From Lachnospiraceae bacterium (lineage in GTDB: Bacteria > Bacillota > Clostridia > Lachnospirales > Lachnospiraceae): DNA of 64,000 nucleotides. The DNA is taken from contig JAFSIQ010000009.1 of the NCBI GenBank assembly GCA_017439675.1, positions 1 through 64,000 on the forward strand, given 5' to 3'. The notes under the pieces are model-generated. The model did no database searches, was not told where the DNA came from, and saw nothing but the letters and a program-made list of their open reading frames with translations. Position numbers and translations under genes: made by a program. Below, one piece after another: positions 52,099 through 61,293 of the stretch (position 1 is its first letter; every line of letters begins with the position of its first letter).

Positions 52099-52821
52099 AT
52101 GAGCAAGACAACAGAACGATTAAAATGTGGTATAATCACAGAAAATCCTACCTTTGTGCAGATGCTTGGTATGTGTCCTACCATGGCAGTAACCACATCC
52201 GCAGTAAATGGTGTAGGTATGGGACTTACCACTACTGTTATTTTAATATTGAGTAACATGATGATTTCAGCCCTTCGTAAGGTGATTCCTGACAAGGTTC
52301 GAATTCCGGCATACATTGTTATTGTTGCTTCTTTTGTAACAATGGTACAGTTTTTATTGCAGGGATTTGTACCATCTTTGTATGACAGTTTAGGAATATA
52401 TATTCCGTTGATTGTAGTAAACTGTATTATCCTTGGACGTGCAGAGAGTTATGCATCTAAGAATAATGTATGGCTTTCTATGTTTGATGGAATTGGTATG
52501 GGACTTGGCTTTACTATTGGTCTGACGTCAATTGGTATTTTCAGAGAACTTCTCGGAAACGGCACCATTTTTGGTTTCCGGATGATGCCGGGAAGCTATG
52601 AGCCGATTACTATTTTGATTTTGGCACCGGGTGCATTCTTTGTATTGGCTAGTATCGTTGCTGTTCAGAATAAGGTTCGTATTGAAAAAGCAAAGAAAGC
52701 AGGAGTATCCATTGCTGTTTGTGAAAAGGAGGGGAATTGTTCTTCTTGTACCAATACCCTTTGTGGTGGGAAGACGTTTACAGAGGAAAGTATAAAGCGT
52801 GAAAAGGAGGAAGCAGAATGA
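52099..52821 (+). CDS. rnfE: Rnf complex subunit RnfE with a Cys-rich tail
   Basis: 240 residues, six transmembrane helices, with NPTFVQMLGMCPTMAVTTSA and RAESYASKNNV typical of RnfE. After the last helix (about residue 195) there is a polar tail containing CEKEGNCSSCTNTLC, four Cys in 15 residues, which I do not know as a standard part of RnfE. The stop overlaps the next gene (ATGA). Confidence 0.93.
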   Translation: MSKTTERLKCGIITENPTFVQMLGMCPTMAVTTSAVNGVGMGLTTTVILILSNMMISALRKVIPDKVRIPAYIVIVASFVTMVQFLLQGFVPSLYDSLGIYIPLIVVNCIILGRAESYASKNNVWLSMFDGIGMGLGFTIGLTSIGIFRELLGNGTIFGFRMMPGSYEPITILILAPGAFFVLASIVAVQNKVRIEKAKKAGVSIAVCEKEGNCSSCTNTLCGGKTFTEESIKREKEEAE

Positions 52822-53075
52822 CTCCAATTCAAAAGAAAAGATTGTTGAGACGCAGAATGCGCATGCTAGAAAAGCGTAAGCGATACATAAAGAGCATGGA
52901 GCGAAAGAGACGCGTGAGTGTGATGGGACTACGGTTACATCAGCGTTTACAGTCGGATATACAAGGAAAGAAAATGTTGCGTGCCAAAAGAAGTGCAGAG
53001 AGGAAACAACGATTGGTGGCAAAGAGAGAGACTGCAAAGTTGAATCGAACACTGAGAAGGAGGCGTAAGAAATGA
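52818..53075 (+). CDS. Novel 85-residue Lys/Arg-rich protein inside the rnf operon
   Basis: 36 of 85 residues are Lys or Arg (14 K, 22 R), with only five acidic residues and no Cys, so the charge is extreme. It is predicted helical throughout, with no membrane segment or signal peptide. It starts at an ATGA overlap with rnfE, with a perfect AAGGAGG 7 nt before the ATG, and ends at an ATGA overlap with rnfA, which has its own AAGGAGG. The exact fit between two rnf genes argues for a real, coupled gene. I recognise no family; ribosomal-protein-like or nucleic-acid binding are only guesses. Confidence 0.75.
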   Translation: MTPIQKKRLLRRRMRMLEKRKRYIKSMERKRRVSVMGLRLHQRLQSDIQGKKMLRAKRSAERKQRLVAKRETAKLNRTLRRRRKK

Positions 53076-53647
53076 ATTTATTATTGATTGCAATTGGTGC
53101 TGCTTTGGTGAATAATGTAGTACTTAGTCAGTTCTTAGGATTATGCCCATTTATCGGTGTATCTAAGAAGGTGGATACTGCTGCAGGTATGGGTGGAGCT
53201 GTTATATTTGTTATTACCATTGCATCTGCGGTGACGAGTTTGATCTATACGTTCATTCTAGAGAAATTGAACATTACATACCTACAGACTATTGTCTTTA
53301 TTTTGGTAATTGCAGCACTGGTACAGTTTGTAGAGATGTTTCTTAAGAAAATGATGCCGGCATTATACTCAGCGTTGGGTGTGTATTTACCACTGATTAC
53401 CACCAACTGCGCAGTGTTGGGTGTTGCGTTAATCAATGTTCAGAAATCCTATGGTTTGGTTGCATCGGTTGTAAATGGATTTGGAACGTCAGTTGGATTT
53501 ACTGTGGCCATTGTGATTATGGCTGGTATCAGAGAGAAGATAGAATACAATGATATTCCGGAATCATTTAAGGGAACTCCGATTGTTTTGGTTACCGCAG
53601 GGTTGATGGCTATGGCGTTTTTCGGATTTTCAGGATTGATTAAGTAA
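53072..53647 (+). CDS. rnfA: Rnf complex subunit RnfA
   Basis: 191 residues, six transmembrane helices, with NNVVLSQFLGLCPFIGVSKK and LPLITTNCAVLGVAL, the two Cys that with RnfE bind a 2Fe-2S cluster in the membrane. Starts inside the stop codon of the Lys/Arg-rich gene. Confidence 0.95.
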   Translation: MNLLLIAIGAALVNNVVLSQFLGLCPFIGVSKKVDTAAGMGGAVIFVITIASAVTSLIYTFILEKLNITYLQTIVFILVIAALVQFVEMFLKKMMPALYSALGVYLPLITTNCAVLGVALINVQKSYGLVASVVNGFGTSVGFTVAIVIMAGIREKIEYNDIPESFKGTPIVLVTAGLMAMAFFGFSGLIK

Positions 53648-53659
53648 GGAGGCGATTGT

Positions 53660-54451
53660 ATGAGTTTTGTATCGGTTTTAATTGCTACGGCAGTAGTGGG
53701 TGGTACTGGTGTTATCATCGGTATTTTGCTTGGAATCGCCGGTGAGAAATTTGCTGTAGAGGTAGACGAGAAAGAGCTTGCGGTTCGAGATTGTTTGCCG
53801 GGCAATAATTGTGGTGGTTGTGGCTATCCGGGATGTGACGGTTTGGCAACAGCCATTGCCAAGGGTGAAGCACCAGTGAATGCCTGTCCTGTAGGCGGCG
53901 ATGTGTGTGCGCAGGCAATCGCTAAGATTATGGGGGTGGATGCAGGCGACGCCGTCCATATGACAGCTTATGTCAAATGTGCAGGAACCTGTGAAAAGGC
54001 AAAGGATAACTATGAGTATGTGGGTCCGGAGGATTGCAAGCTTGCAATGAACAATCCAGGAGGTGGTGCCAAGGCATGTACCTATGGTTGTACTGGGTAT
54101 GGTAATTGTAAAAAGGTCTGTCCATTTGATGCAATTGATATTATCGATGGCATTGCAGTGGTGGACTCAGAGAAATGTAAAGCATGTGGTAAGTGTATTG
54201 CAGAGTGTCCGAAGCATTTGATCGAACTAGTACCAGCAGATGCAACCTGTCATGTTAAGTGTAGCTCCAAGGATAAAGGTGTCGACGTGAAAAAGGTATG
54301 TCAGGCAGGTTGTATTGGATGTGGTCTTTGTGCAAGAAATTGTCCATCTGATGCCATTGTAGTAGAGAATAATCTTGCGTATATTGATCAGAGTAAATGT
54401 ACACACTGTGGCGTATGCAAGGAAAAGTGTCCTGTTAAAATTATCTTTTGA
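53660..54451 (+). CDS. rnfB: Rnf complex subunit RnfB
   Basis: 263 residues: N-terminal membrane helix, then the four-Cys NCGGCGYPGC domain, then two 4Fe-4S pairs (CTGYGNCKKVCPFDAI and CKACGKCIAECP) and two more (CIGCGLCARNCP and CTHCGVCKEKCP). Passes electrons to or from ferredoxin. Last gene of the rnf operon. Confidence 0.96.
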   Translation: MSFVSVLIATAVVGGTGVIIGILLGIAGEKFAVEVDEKELAVRDCLPGNNCGGCGYPGCDGLATAIAKGEAPVNACPVGGDVCAQAIAKIMGVDAGDAVHMTAYVKCAGTCEKAKDNYEYVGPEDCKLAMNNPGGGAKACTYGCTGYGNCKKVCPFDAIDIIDGIAVVDSEKCKACGKCIAECPKHLIELVPADATCHVKCSSKDKGVDVKKVCQAGCIGCGLCARNCPSDAIVVENNLAYIDQSKCTHCGVCKEKCPVKIIF

Positions 54452-54608
54452 TACCACATTTTACAAAAAATAGTGATATTTTAGTGGATTTTTTTGGGTA
54501 TGTAGGGTATAATGCAAAGGTAAAGAGATTATGTAAATCGCAAGTTGTATATCATAATTGAATCGACAAAGGCATATCTTGTAGTTAAGAAGACGATTGG
54601 AGTCTTTT

Positions 54609-54866
54609 ATGACCTTTTTCGATTTGAAGCAGAAGGAAGTAATTAATTGCAAAGATTGCAAACGAATTGGTTGTGTGGCGGATGTGGATTTTGATAGCTG
54701 CACTGGACAATTATTGGGGTTGATTGTTCCGGCACCGGTTCATCTTTTTTCTATCATTGGAAAGAATTTGAAGTACTATATACGGTTTTGCGATGTGGTT
54801 CGTATCGGACCCGATATTATTTTGGTAGATGTTTGTTTGGAAAATTCAATTATGAGAGAAGAATAA
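54609..54866 (+). CDS. YlmC/YmxH-family PRC-barrel sporulation-associated protein
   Basis: 85 residues starting [29 protein letters not shown], the usual [12 protein letters not shown] opening of the family, with LLGLIVPAP and GPDIILVDV. Three Cys in the first 25 residues and a fourth in DFDSCTG are unusual. ATG 54609 follows GGAG; a TTG at 54597 is possible. A conserved neighbour of nrdR in Clostridia. Confidence 0.88.
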   Translation: MTFFDLKQKEVINCKDCKRIGCVADVDFDSCTGQLLGLIVPAPVHLFSIIGKNLKYYIRFCDVVRIGPDIILVDVCLENSIMREE

Positions 54867-54901
54867 GATACATTTATCAACGTACAAGAGGAGGAAATAC
54901 T

Positions 54902-55351
54902 ATGAAATGTCCATTTTGTGGCGAGGATAGCACGAAGGTTATTGATTCTAGACCGGCTGATGACAATTGTTCTATCCGTAGAAGACGAGAGTGTGAAGAG
55001 TGTGGAAAGCGTTTTACTACTTATGAGAAAGTGGAGACAATTCCTCTTATCATTATCAAGAAGGATAAGGTTCGTGAAGCATATGATCGTTCTAAGATTG
55101 AGTCCGGTGTGGTGAAAGCATGTCAAAAGCGCCCAATTTCAGTAGATGAAATTGAAAAGTGTATTGATCGTATTGAAACTAAGGTGTTTAACTTAGAACA
55201 GAAGGAAGTAGAAAGTCCAGTGATTGGTGAAATTGTAATGGATGAACTGAAAGCGTTAGATCAGGTTGCCTATGTTCGCTTTGCTTCTGTGTATCGAGAG
55301 TTTAAAGATGTGAATACCTTTATGGACGAGTTGAAGAAGCTTTTGAACTAA
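54902..55351 (+). CDS. nrdR: Transcriptional repressor NrdR
   Basis: 149 residues: zinc ribbon [22 protein letters not shown] with CEECGKRF, then the ATP-cone ([24 protein letters not shown]). Represses ribonucleotide reductase genes when dATP is high. ATG 54902 follows AGAGGAGG; the upstream extension to 54788 overlaps ylmC in another frame. Confidence 0.96.
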   Translation: MKCPFCGEDSTKVIDSRPADDNCSIRRRRECEECGKRFTTYEKVETIPLIIIKKDKVREAYDRSKIESGVVKACQKRPISVDEIEKCIDRIETKVFNLEQKEVESPVIGEIVMDELKALDQVAYVRFASVYREFKDVNTFMDELKKLLN

Positions 55352-55415
55352 TCTGTAAGCAATGCTAACGTTCACAGAGGATACATTTATATAGTGTCAT
55401 ATTGATAAAGAAATT

Positions 55416-55456
55416 ATCCCTGCCTGCTGTATTGCAAGGTGGGGGTGATTTTTTTT
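55416..55456 (+). terminator. Terminator after nrdR
   Basis: A GC-rich imperfect stem (55416-55425 with 55437-55446, one bulged G) followed by a run of eight T. Confidence 0.8.
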
Positions 55457-55522
55457 CTTGCAAACAAAATACAGATATGTTATTGTTAATCTGTTCTTAT
55501 TCAGAAATACGAAGGGTATTTC

Positions 55523-57055
55523 ATGTATAGTAAAATTCTAAGTGGCACACTGCATGGAGTGGAAGGAAGACTCATTACAGTGGAGGCCGATGTAAGCGAA
55601 GGACTACCAGTTTTTACAATGGTAGGTTTTTTAGCATCAGAGGTTCGTGAGGCAAGTGACCGGGTGAGGACTGCCTTGCGCAATTCGGGATTTCAGATTC
55701 CCCCAAAACGTATCACAATCAATTTATCGCCAGCAGATGTTCGAAAGGAAGGTTCTTTTTTTGACCTGCCTATTAGTATTGCGCTACTGGCTGCTTATGG
55801 ATATATTCCGCTTGAATGCCTTGAGGACATACTGATTGTGGGTGAATTGTCACTAAATGGTGATGTGAGAGGCGTAAGTGGTGTATTACCTATTGTGGAT
55901 TATGCCAGAAAAATGAATATTAAAAAGGTGATTGTTCCATATGGAAACCGAAAAGAGGCTGCGGTGATTCCTGACATGGAAATCTATGGAGTCAAAAGCC
56001 TTTCGGCTGTGGTGAATCATTTGTTGGATACGAAACCAATTACGGCGGAAATGTTTGCACCGTTTGTAGAAGAACAATCCTCTTTTTTGGATGACTTTTC
56101 GGAAATTAAGGGACAAAAGACTATGCGCCGGGCAACAGAGATAGCGGTGGCAGGTATGCATAATATTTTGTATCTTGGTCCTCCTGGAGCAGGAAAGTCC
56201 ATGGTGGCAAAGAGAATACCTACTATTATGCCAGACCTTTCCTATGGGGAAAGTATTGAGATTACAAAGATATATAGTGTGAATGGACTTTTGGACTCAG
56301 AGAAGGGATTTGTGACGAAACGTCCTTTTCGAGCACCTCATCACTCTGTCACACCGAATGCACTTATTGGGGGAGGAAAGATTCCGAAGCCTGGAGAGAT
56401 TAGTTTGGCACACAGAGGTGTCCTGTTTTTGGATGAGCTACTAGAGTTTCCGAAAAATGTAATTGAAATGATGCGACAACCCATCGAGGATGGACAGGTT
56501 ACCATTTCTCGATTACAAGGGAGTTATGTATTTCCATGTGAATTTATGTTGGTAGCGGCCATGAATCCATGTCCTTGTGGTTATTATCCAGATATGTCTA
56601 AATGCCGTTGTACAGGTCCTCAGATTGAACGATATCTTAGAAAGCTATCAGAGCCAATGCTTGACAGAATGGATATGAGTATTTCTGTCCAGAAGCTCAA
56701 TTATGATGAATTGTATGGAGAAGCGGTAGAAGAAAACTCGGAGACTATTAAGAAGAGAATTTCAGTGGCACATATGGTACAGAAACGAAGATTAGAACCG
56801 TATGGAGTGCGTTATAATGCACAGATACCATCAAAGGCTTTAGATAAGGTGTGTAATTTAGGGGCAGAGGAGAAGGAGCTGAGAAAAGAGATTTTTGAAC
56901 AGTACAGACTTTCGGCGAGAGGAGCGGCGAAGGTGATGAGAGTGGCAAGAACCATAGCAGATTTAGACCACAGTGATTCTGTGAAATGTAGACATATTTG
57001 GGAAGCGGTTTCTTATCGAATGTCCGATGTATATCAGAAAGGCGGTGGCATATAA
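55523..57055 (+). CDS. comM: YifB/ComM family Mg-chelatase-like AAA+ ATPase
   Basis: 510 residues. N-terminal Lon-like domain, Walker A YLGPPGAGKSMVAKRIP, FRAPHHSVTPNALIGGG, HRGVLFLDELLEF, and the Cys-rich NPCPCGYYPDMSKCRC. ComM-type helicases drive branch migration during natural transformation. Overlaps dprA by one base (TAATG), so the two form a competence-type pair. Confidence 0.93.
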   Translation: MYSKILSGTLHGVEGRLITVEADVSEGLPVFTMVGFLASEVREASDRVRTALRNSGFQIPPKRITINLSPADVRKEGSFFDLPISIALLAAYGYIPLECLEDILIVGELSLNGDVRGVSGVLPIVDYARKMNIKKVIVPYGNRKEAAVIPDMEIYGVKSLSAVVNHLLDTKPITAEMFAPFVEEQSSFLDDFSEIKGQKTMRRATEIAVAGMHNILYLGPPGAGKSMVAKRIPTIMPDLSYGESIEITKIYSVNGLLDSEKGFVTKRPFRAPHHSVTPNALIGGGKIPKPGEISLAHRGVLFLDELLEFPKNVIEMMRQPIEDGQVTISRLQGSYVFPCEFMLVAAMNPCPCGYYPDMSKCRCTGPQIERYLRKLSEPMLDRMDMSISVQKLNYDELYGEAVEENSETIKKRISVAHMVQKRRLEPYGVRYNAQIPSKALDKVCNLGAEEKELRKEIFEQYRLSARGAAKVMRVARTIADLDHSDSVKCRHIWEAVSYRMSDVYQKGGGI

Positions 57056-58224
57056 TGGAGTATATACCATTAAGTAAAGAACAACAGATGCGTAGGCAAG
57101 AAAGTGAGAATGTCAATAAGAAACAAGATTTTTTGTGGTATTGGCTTCATAGTGCACCGGGATTATCTAGGCAAAGTAAACAGAAAATGTTGGATTATTA
57201 TGGAGAACCAGAGAAGATTTTTACAGCTACCAAGGAACAGCTCGAACCTTTTTTTCGAAGAAAGGATTATTTGGAACAATTTTTGAGTTCACGGTGCGAA
57301 GAGCGTATTCGAAAAACATATGAGGAAATGAATCGGAAAGGGATACATTTTACCCATATAGAAGCAATGGATTTTCCGTCATGTCTTAAGGTGATACCAG
57401 ATCCGCCTATCGGTTTGTTTTATAGAGGGGAAATGCCTAGTGAGGAAAAGAAAACAATAGCAATTATCGGGTCCAGAGATTGTACAAGATATGGAAGTGA
57501 AATGGCGAGATTCTTTGGAAGAGAATTAGCTAGGGTGGGATTTCAGGTAGTCAGCGGTCTTGCTAGAGGAATTGACGGTATGGCACATGAAGGTGCGTTA
57601 GAAGTAGGGGGATACACTATTGGGGTGCTTGGTTGTGGTGTAGATGTGGTATATCCTGTTGAAAATTATGAGTTGTTTATGCAAATGGAAAAAACAGGAG
57701 GGATTTTATCTGAGAGTATGCCAGGACAGCAGCCCTATTCAGGTTTATTCCCGCAGCGGAATCGTTTGATTTCCGGTTTGGCTGATGGTATTTTGGTAGT
57801 GGAGGCTATGGAGAAGAGTGGAACCTTTATCACAGTGGACCAAGGATTGGAACAGGGAAAAGAAATATTTGCACTTCCGGGACGAATTGTTGATGAAAAG
57901 AGTAGAGGGTGTAATAACCTGATTAAGCTAGGTGCCCATATGGTTACTGAGGTGCAGGATATATTGGAAGTTTTACATTTTGAGTCAAAGGATATGCGGT
58001 CTTTGTTTGAGATAACTCAAGGGAAAGCATTTCTTCACAAAAACTTGCTTGCACCGAATGAGAAAATAGTGTATAGTTGTTTGCGGGTTGAACCACAATA
58101 TTTAGATAGAATTATTCAAAAGGCACAAATTGCTCCCCAAGAAGTATGCATGGCATTGAATCATTTGACGGTGCTTGGCGGAGTGGTAGAGACAACTAGG
58201 AATTATTATGCGTTGAGAATATAA
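57055..58224 (+). CDS. dprA: DNA-processing protein DprA
   Basis: 389 residues: a SAM-like N-terminal part, the Rossmann-like core with IGSRDCTRYGSEMARFFG, SGLARGIDGMAHEGAL, GVLGCGVDVVYP, FPQRNRLISGL and EKSGTFITVDQGLEQGKEIFALPG, and a C-terminal winged helix. Loads RecA on incoming single strands. ATG 57055 shares a base with the comM stop. Confidence 0.95.
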   Translation: MEYIPLSKEQQMRRQESENVNKKQDFLWYWLHSAPGLSRQSKQKMLDYYGEPEKIFTATKEQLEPFFRRKDYLEQFLSSRCEERIRKTYEEMNRKGIHFTHIEAMDFPSCLKVIPDPPIGLFYRGEMPSEEKKTIAIIGSRDCTRYGSEMARFFGRELARVGFQVVSGLARGIDGMAHEGALEVGGYTIGVLGCGVDVVYPVENYELFMQMEKTGGILSESMPGQQPYSGLFPQRNRLISGLADGILVVEAMEKSGTFITVDQGLEQGKEIFALPGRIVDEKSRGCNNLIKLGAHMVTEVQDILEVLHFESKDMRSLFEITQGKAFLHKNLLAPNEKIVYSCLRVEPQYLDRIIQKAQIAPQEVCMALNHLTVLGGVVETTRNYYALRI

Positions 58225-58244
58225 TTTTTGAGAGGAGCCACATT

Positions 58245-60317
58245 ATGGCAAAGAATCTTGTTATCGTAGAGTCACCGGCTAAGGCCAAAACAATTAAAAA
58301 ATTTTTAGGAAGCAATTACGAGGTGATTGCCTCTAATGGTCATGTGAGAGATTTGCCAAAGTCCACCATGGGCATTGATGTGGAAAATGATTTTGAACCG
58401 AAATACATTACAATTCGCGGGAAAGGAGATTTGTTGTCTACGCTTCGCAAAGCTGTTAAGAAAGCAGATAAAGTGTATCTTGCAACTGATCCGGACCGTG
58501 AGGGTGAAGCAATTTCATGGCATTTGTCTATCGCCTTGAAGTTGGAGGATAAGAAATTTAAGCGTATTACCTTTAATGAGATTACGAAGAATGCGGTTAA
58601 GAATTCCTTGAAGGAAGCACGAGATATTGATTTGAATTTGGTGGATGCACAACAGGCGAGACGTGTTCTTGACCGTTTGGTGGGTTATCAGATTAGTCCG
58701 GTATTATGGGCAAAAGTAAAGAGAGGTCTCAGTGCAGGACGTGTACAATCAGTAGCATTGGCGCTTATTTGTGAAAGAGAAGACGAGATTAACAATTTTA
58801 TTCCGGAGGAATATTGGACATTAGATGCTTCGGTGAAAGCTGGCAATAACAAGAAAACATTTTTAGCAAAATTGCAAAAAACACCGGATGGAAAAGCACA
58901 GATTCATTCGAAAGAAGAAATGCAGGCGGTTTTAAATGATTTACAGGATGAGATATTAGCTGTTCAGGATATTAAGACTACCGTTAGAACAAAGAAATCG
59001 CCGTTGCCATTTACAACATCTACTCTACAGCAGGAAGCTGCTAAGAAGCTTAACTTTGCGACGGGAAAGACTATGCGAATTGCACAACAGTTATATGAAG
59101 GTGTAGATATTAAGGGTAAAGGTACCATCGGTTTGATTAGTTACTTGAGAACAGATTCCGTTCGTATCTCGGATGAAGCAAAGGCGCAAGCAGCGAATTA
59201 TATTGAGGCAACCTATGGAAAGAATTATGTGTCTGATGTGATTAAGAATGTGAATTCTGGCAAGAAGATTCAGGATGCGCATGAGGCGATTCGTCCGACG
59301 GACGTTACAATTACGCCAGTTCAGGTTAAGGAACAATTATCCAGAGACCAGTTCCGTTTGTACCAGTTGGTATACAACCGTTTTTTGGCAAGTCAAATGG
59401 AGTCTGCTCAATACGAGAGCAATACCATCAAATTAGGTGCTAAGGGATATGAATTTGCGGCTACCTCTACAAAGCTACTATTTGAGGGATTTATGGCAGT
59501 ATATGCGATGGAAGATGAAAATGACGAGATGCGCAATCTCTTCCAGAATATTGATAAGGATACACAAATAACGGTGGATAAGCTTTTGGATAAGCAGCAT
59601 TTTACGCAGCCGCCGGCACACTATACAGAAGGTTCTTTAGTTAAAAAGTTAGAGGAGTTAGGTATTGGAAGACCAAGTACCTATGCACCTACCATTTCTA
59701 CCATTTTAGCTAGAAGATACGTGGTGAAGGAGAATCGTAATCTGTATGTGACAGAAATTGGTGAAGCAGTGAATCAGATTATGTTAAAGGGGTTCCCTGT
59801 TATTGTGAATACTGAGTTTACAGCGAATCTTGAAATGCTCCTTGATAATATTGAGGAGGGAACGGTGAATTGGAAGACGGTAATTTCTAATTTCTATCCG
59901 GATTTACAGGAAGCGGTAGAAGCGGCAAATGAAGAATTAGAGCGGGTTAAGATTCAGGATGAAGTGACAGAGGAATTGTGTGATGAGTGTGGACGCAATC
60001 TAGTTGTGAAATATGGACCGCACGGTAAGTTTCTTGCTTGTCCGGGATTTCCGGAGTGTCGATTTACCAAACCTCATTATGAGAAGGTTGGTGTAGAATG
60101 TCCAAATTGCGGAAAGGATATCGTTCTTAAGAAAACCAGAAAAGGTAGAAAATACTTTGGTTGTATCGACAATCCAAGTTGTGATTTTATGTCATGGCAA
60201 AAACCATCCTCTGTGCGTTGTGAAAAATGTGGAAAGGTAATGCTTGAAAAGGGAAACAAATTAGTTTGTAGCAATGGAGAATGTGGATTTGTGTGTGCAA
60301 ACCCCAAGAATCAATAA
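58245..60317 (+). CDS. topA: DNA topoisomerase I
   Basis: 690 residues. Toprim domain (VIVESPAKAKTIKKFLG, ATDPDREGEAISWH), catalytic Tyr in GLISYLRTDSVRIS, and three C-terminal zinc ribbons (CDECGRNLVV, CPNCGKDIVL, CEKCGKVMLE). Relaxes negative supercoils. In Bacillus, trmFO, xerC and hslVU lie between topA and codY; here they are absent. Confidence 0.96.
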   Translation: MAKNLVIVESPAKAKTIKKFLGSNYEVIASNGHVRDLPKSTMGIDVENDFEPKYITIRGKGDLLSTLRKAVKKADKVYLATDPDREGEAISWHLSIALKLEDKKFKRITFNEITKNAVKNSLKEARDIDLNLVDAQQARRVLDRLVGYQISPVLWAKVKRGLSAGRVQSVALALICEREDEINNFIPEEYWTLDASVKAGNNKKTFLAKLQKTPDGKAQIHSKEEMQAVLNDLQDEILAVQDIKTTVRTKKSPLPFTTSTLQQEAAKKLNFATGKTMRIAQQLYEGVDIKGKGTIGLISYLRTDSVRISDEAKAQAANYIEATYGKNYVSDVIKNVNSGKKIQDAHEAIRPTDVTITPVQVKEQLSRDQFRLYQLVYNRFLASQMESAQYESNTIKLGAKGYEFAATSTKLLFEGFMAVYAMEDENDEMRNLFQNIDKDTQITVDKLLDKQHFTQPPAHYTEGSLVKKLEELGIGRPSTYAPTISTILARRYVVKENRNLYVTEIGEAVNQIMLKGFPVIVNTEFTANLEMLLDNIEEGTVNWKTVISNFYPDLQEAVEAANEELERVKIQDEVTEELCDECGRNLVVKYGPHGKFLACPGFPECRFTKPHYEKVGVECPNCGKDIVLKKTRKGRKYFGCIDNPSCDFMSWQKPSSVRCEKCGKVMLEKGNKLVCSNGECGFVCANPKNQ

Positions 60318-60354
60318 CAAATGACAAAATACTCCCTCGAATTTACAAAATTTG

Positions 60355-60383
60355 TTGTTATTGTAAGGGAATTGTGTTAAAAT
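60355..60383 (+). promoter_or_regulatory. SigA-type promoter for codY
   Basis: TTGTTA (60355-60360), 17-nt spacer, TAAAAT (60378-60383). A weak CodY-box-like AATTTACAAAATTTG (60340-60354) lies just upstream with 10 of 15 matches to the usual consensus. Confidence 0.6.
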
Positions 60384-60405
60384 TAGACATGATTGGAGGG
60401 AGTTT

Positions 60406-61179
60406 ATGAGTGTACAGTTATTAGATAAAACAAGAAAAATCAATCAACTTTTACATAATAACAGCTCTCATAAGGTCGTTTTCAACGATATTTGTAGAGT
60501 TCTGAGTGAAATCTTGGAATCGGATATTCTTGTGATTAGCAAGAAGGGAAAGGTTCTAGGCATACGGAATCGGTCTGATATCGGTGTGATAACGCAGATG
60601 ATTGCACCAGATGTGGGGCGCTTTATTGACAGTATGTTGAATGAGAGGCTTTTGGGCGTTCTTTCCACAAAAGAGAATGTAAATCTTGCTACATTGGGTT
60701 TTGAATTTGATAATTTGGAACGATATCAAGCAATTATTTCTCCGATTGAGATTGCTGGGGAGCGATTGGGAACAGTGTTCATGTATCGGGAAGATCACCA
60801 GTACACCATTGATGACATTATTTTAAGTGAATATGGAACTGCAGTGGTGGGATTAGAGATGCTTCGCAGTGTGAATGAGGAAAGTGCCGAGGAGGACCGC
60901 AAGTTGGCGATTGTACATTCGGCAATTAGTACCCTTTCGAATTCAGAGCAAGAAGCGATTGTACATGTATTTCGCGAGTTGAACGGAACAGAAGGCATTT
61001 TAGTAGCATCTAAGATTGCAGACAGGGTTGGCATTACCCGTTCTGTAATCGTGAACGCACTTCGAAAGTTTGAAAGCGCAGGAGTGATTGAGACAAAGTC
61101 TTCTGGCATGAAAGGAACCAATATTAAGGTTTTGAATGAGCTTGTGTTTGATGAACTTGACAAACTTCATAAAGAATGA
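60406..61179 (+). CDS. codY: GTP-sensing global repressor CodY
   Basis: 257 residues: N-terminal GAF domain that binds branched-chain amino acids, with a long linker helix, and C-terminal winged helix ASKIADRVGITRSVIVNALRKFESAGVIETKSSG (read in parts). Represses amino-acid and related genes in rich medium. Directly before the flagellar operon, a link known in several Firmicutes. ATG follows TTGGAGGGAG. Confidence 0.95.
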   Translation: MSVQLLDKTRKINQLLHNNSSHKVVFNDICRVLSEILESDILVISKKGKVLGIRNRSDIGVITQMIAPDVGRFIDSMLNERLLGVLSTKENVNLATLGFEFDNLERYQAIISPIEIAGERLGTVFMYREDHQYTIDDIILSEYGTAVVGLEMLRSVNEESAEEDRKLAIVHSAISTLSNSEQEAIVHVFRELNGTEGILVASKIADRVGITRSVIVNALRKFESAGVIETKSSGMKGTNIKVLNELVFDELDKLHKE

Positions 61180-61190
61180 ATGGATTGACT

Positions 61191-61243
61191 ATAGCAAAAG
61201 GATTTGTGGGTGTTCTCATAAGTCCTTTGCTATTGTTGTTTTT
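61191..61243 (+). terminator. Terminator after codY
   Basis: ATAGCAAAAGGA (61191-61202) pairs with TCCTTTGCTAT (61223-61233), one extra A, 20-nt loop, then TGTTGTTTTT. Confidence 0.8.
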
Positions 61244-61261
61244 AGGTTTTGTAACTATAGA
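61233..61261 (+). promoter_or_regulatory. Possible SigA-type promoter for the flagellar operon
   Basis: TTGTTG (61233-61238), 17-nt spacer, TATAGA (61256-61261), overlapping the tail of the codY terminator. I saw no SigD-type or Sig54-type motif. Confidence 0.5.
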
Positions 61262-61293
61262 GTAGGCTGATTACGAGAAAAGGAGGAGATGAC

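Noticed and set aside
60340..60354. Strong CodY box before codY
   Set aside because: Only 10 of 15 positions match the AATTTTCWGAAAATT consensus; kept as a weak note and not listed as a site.
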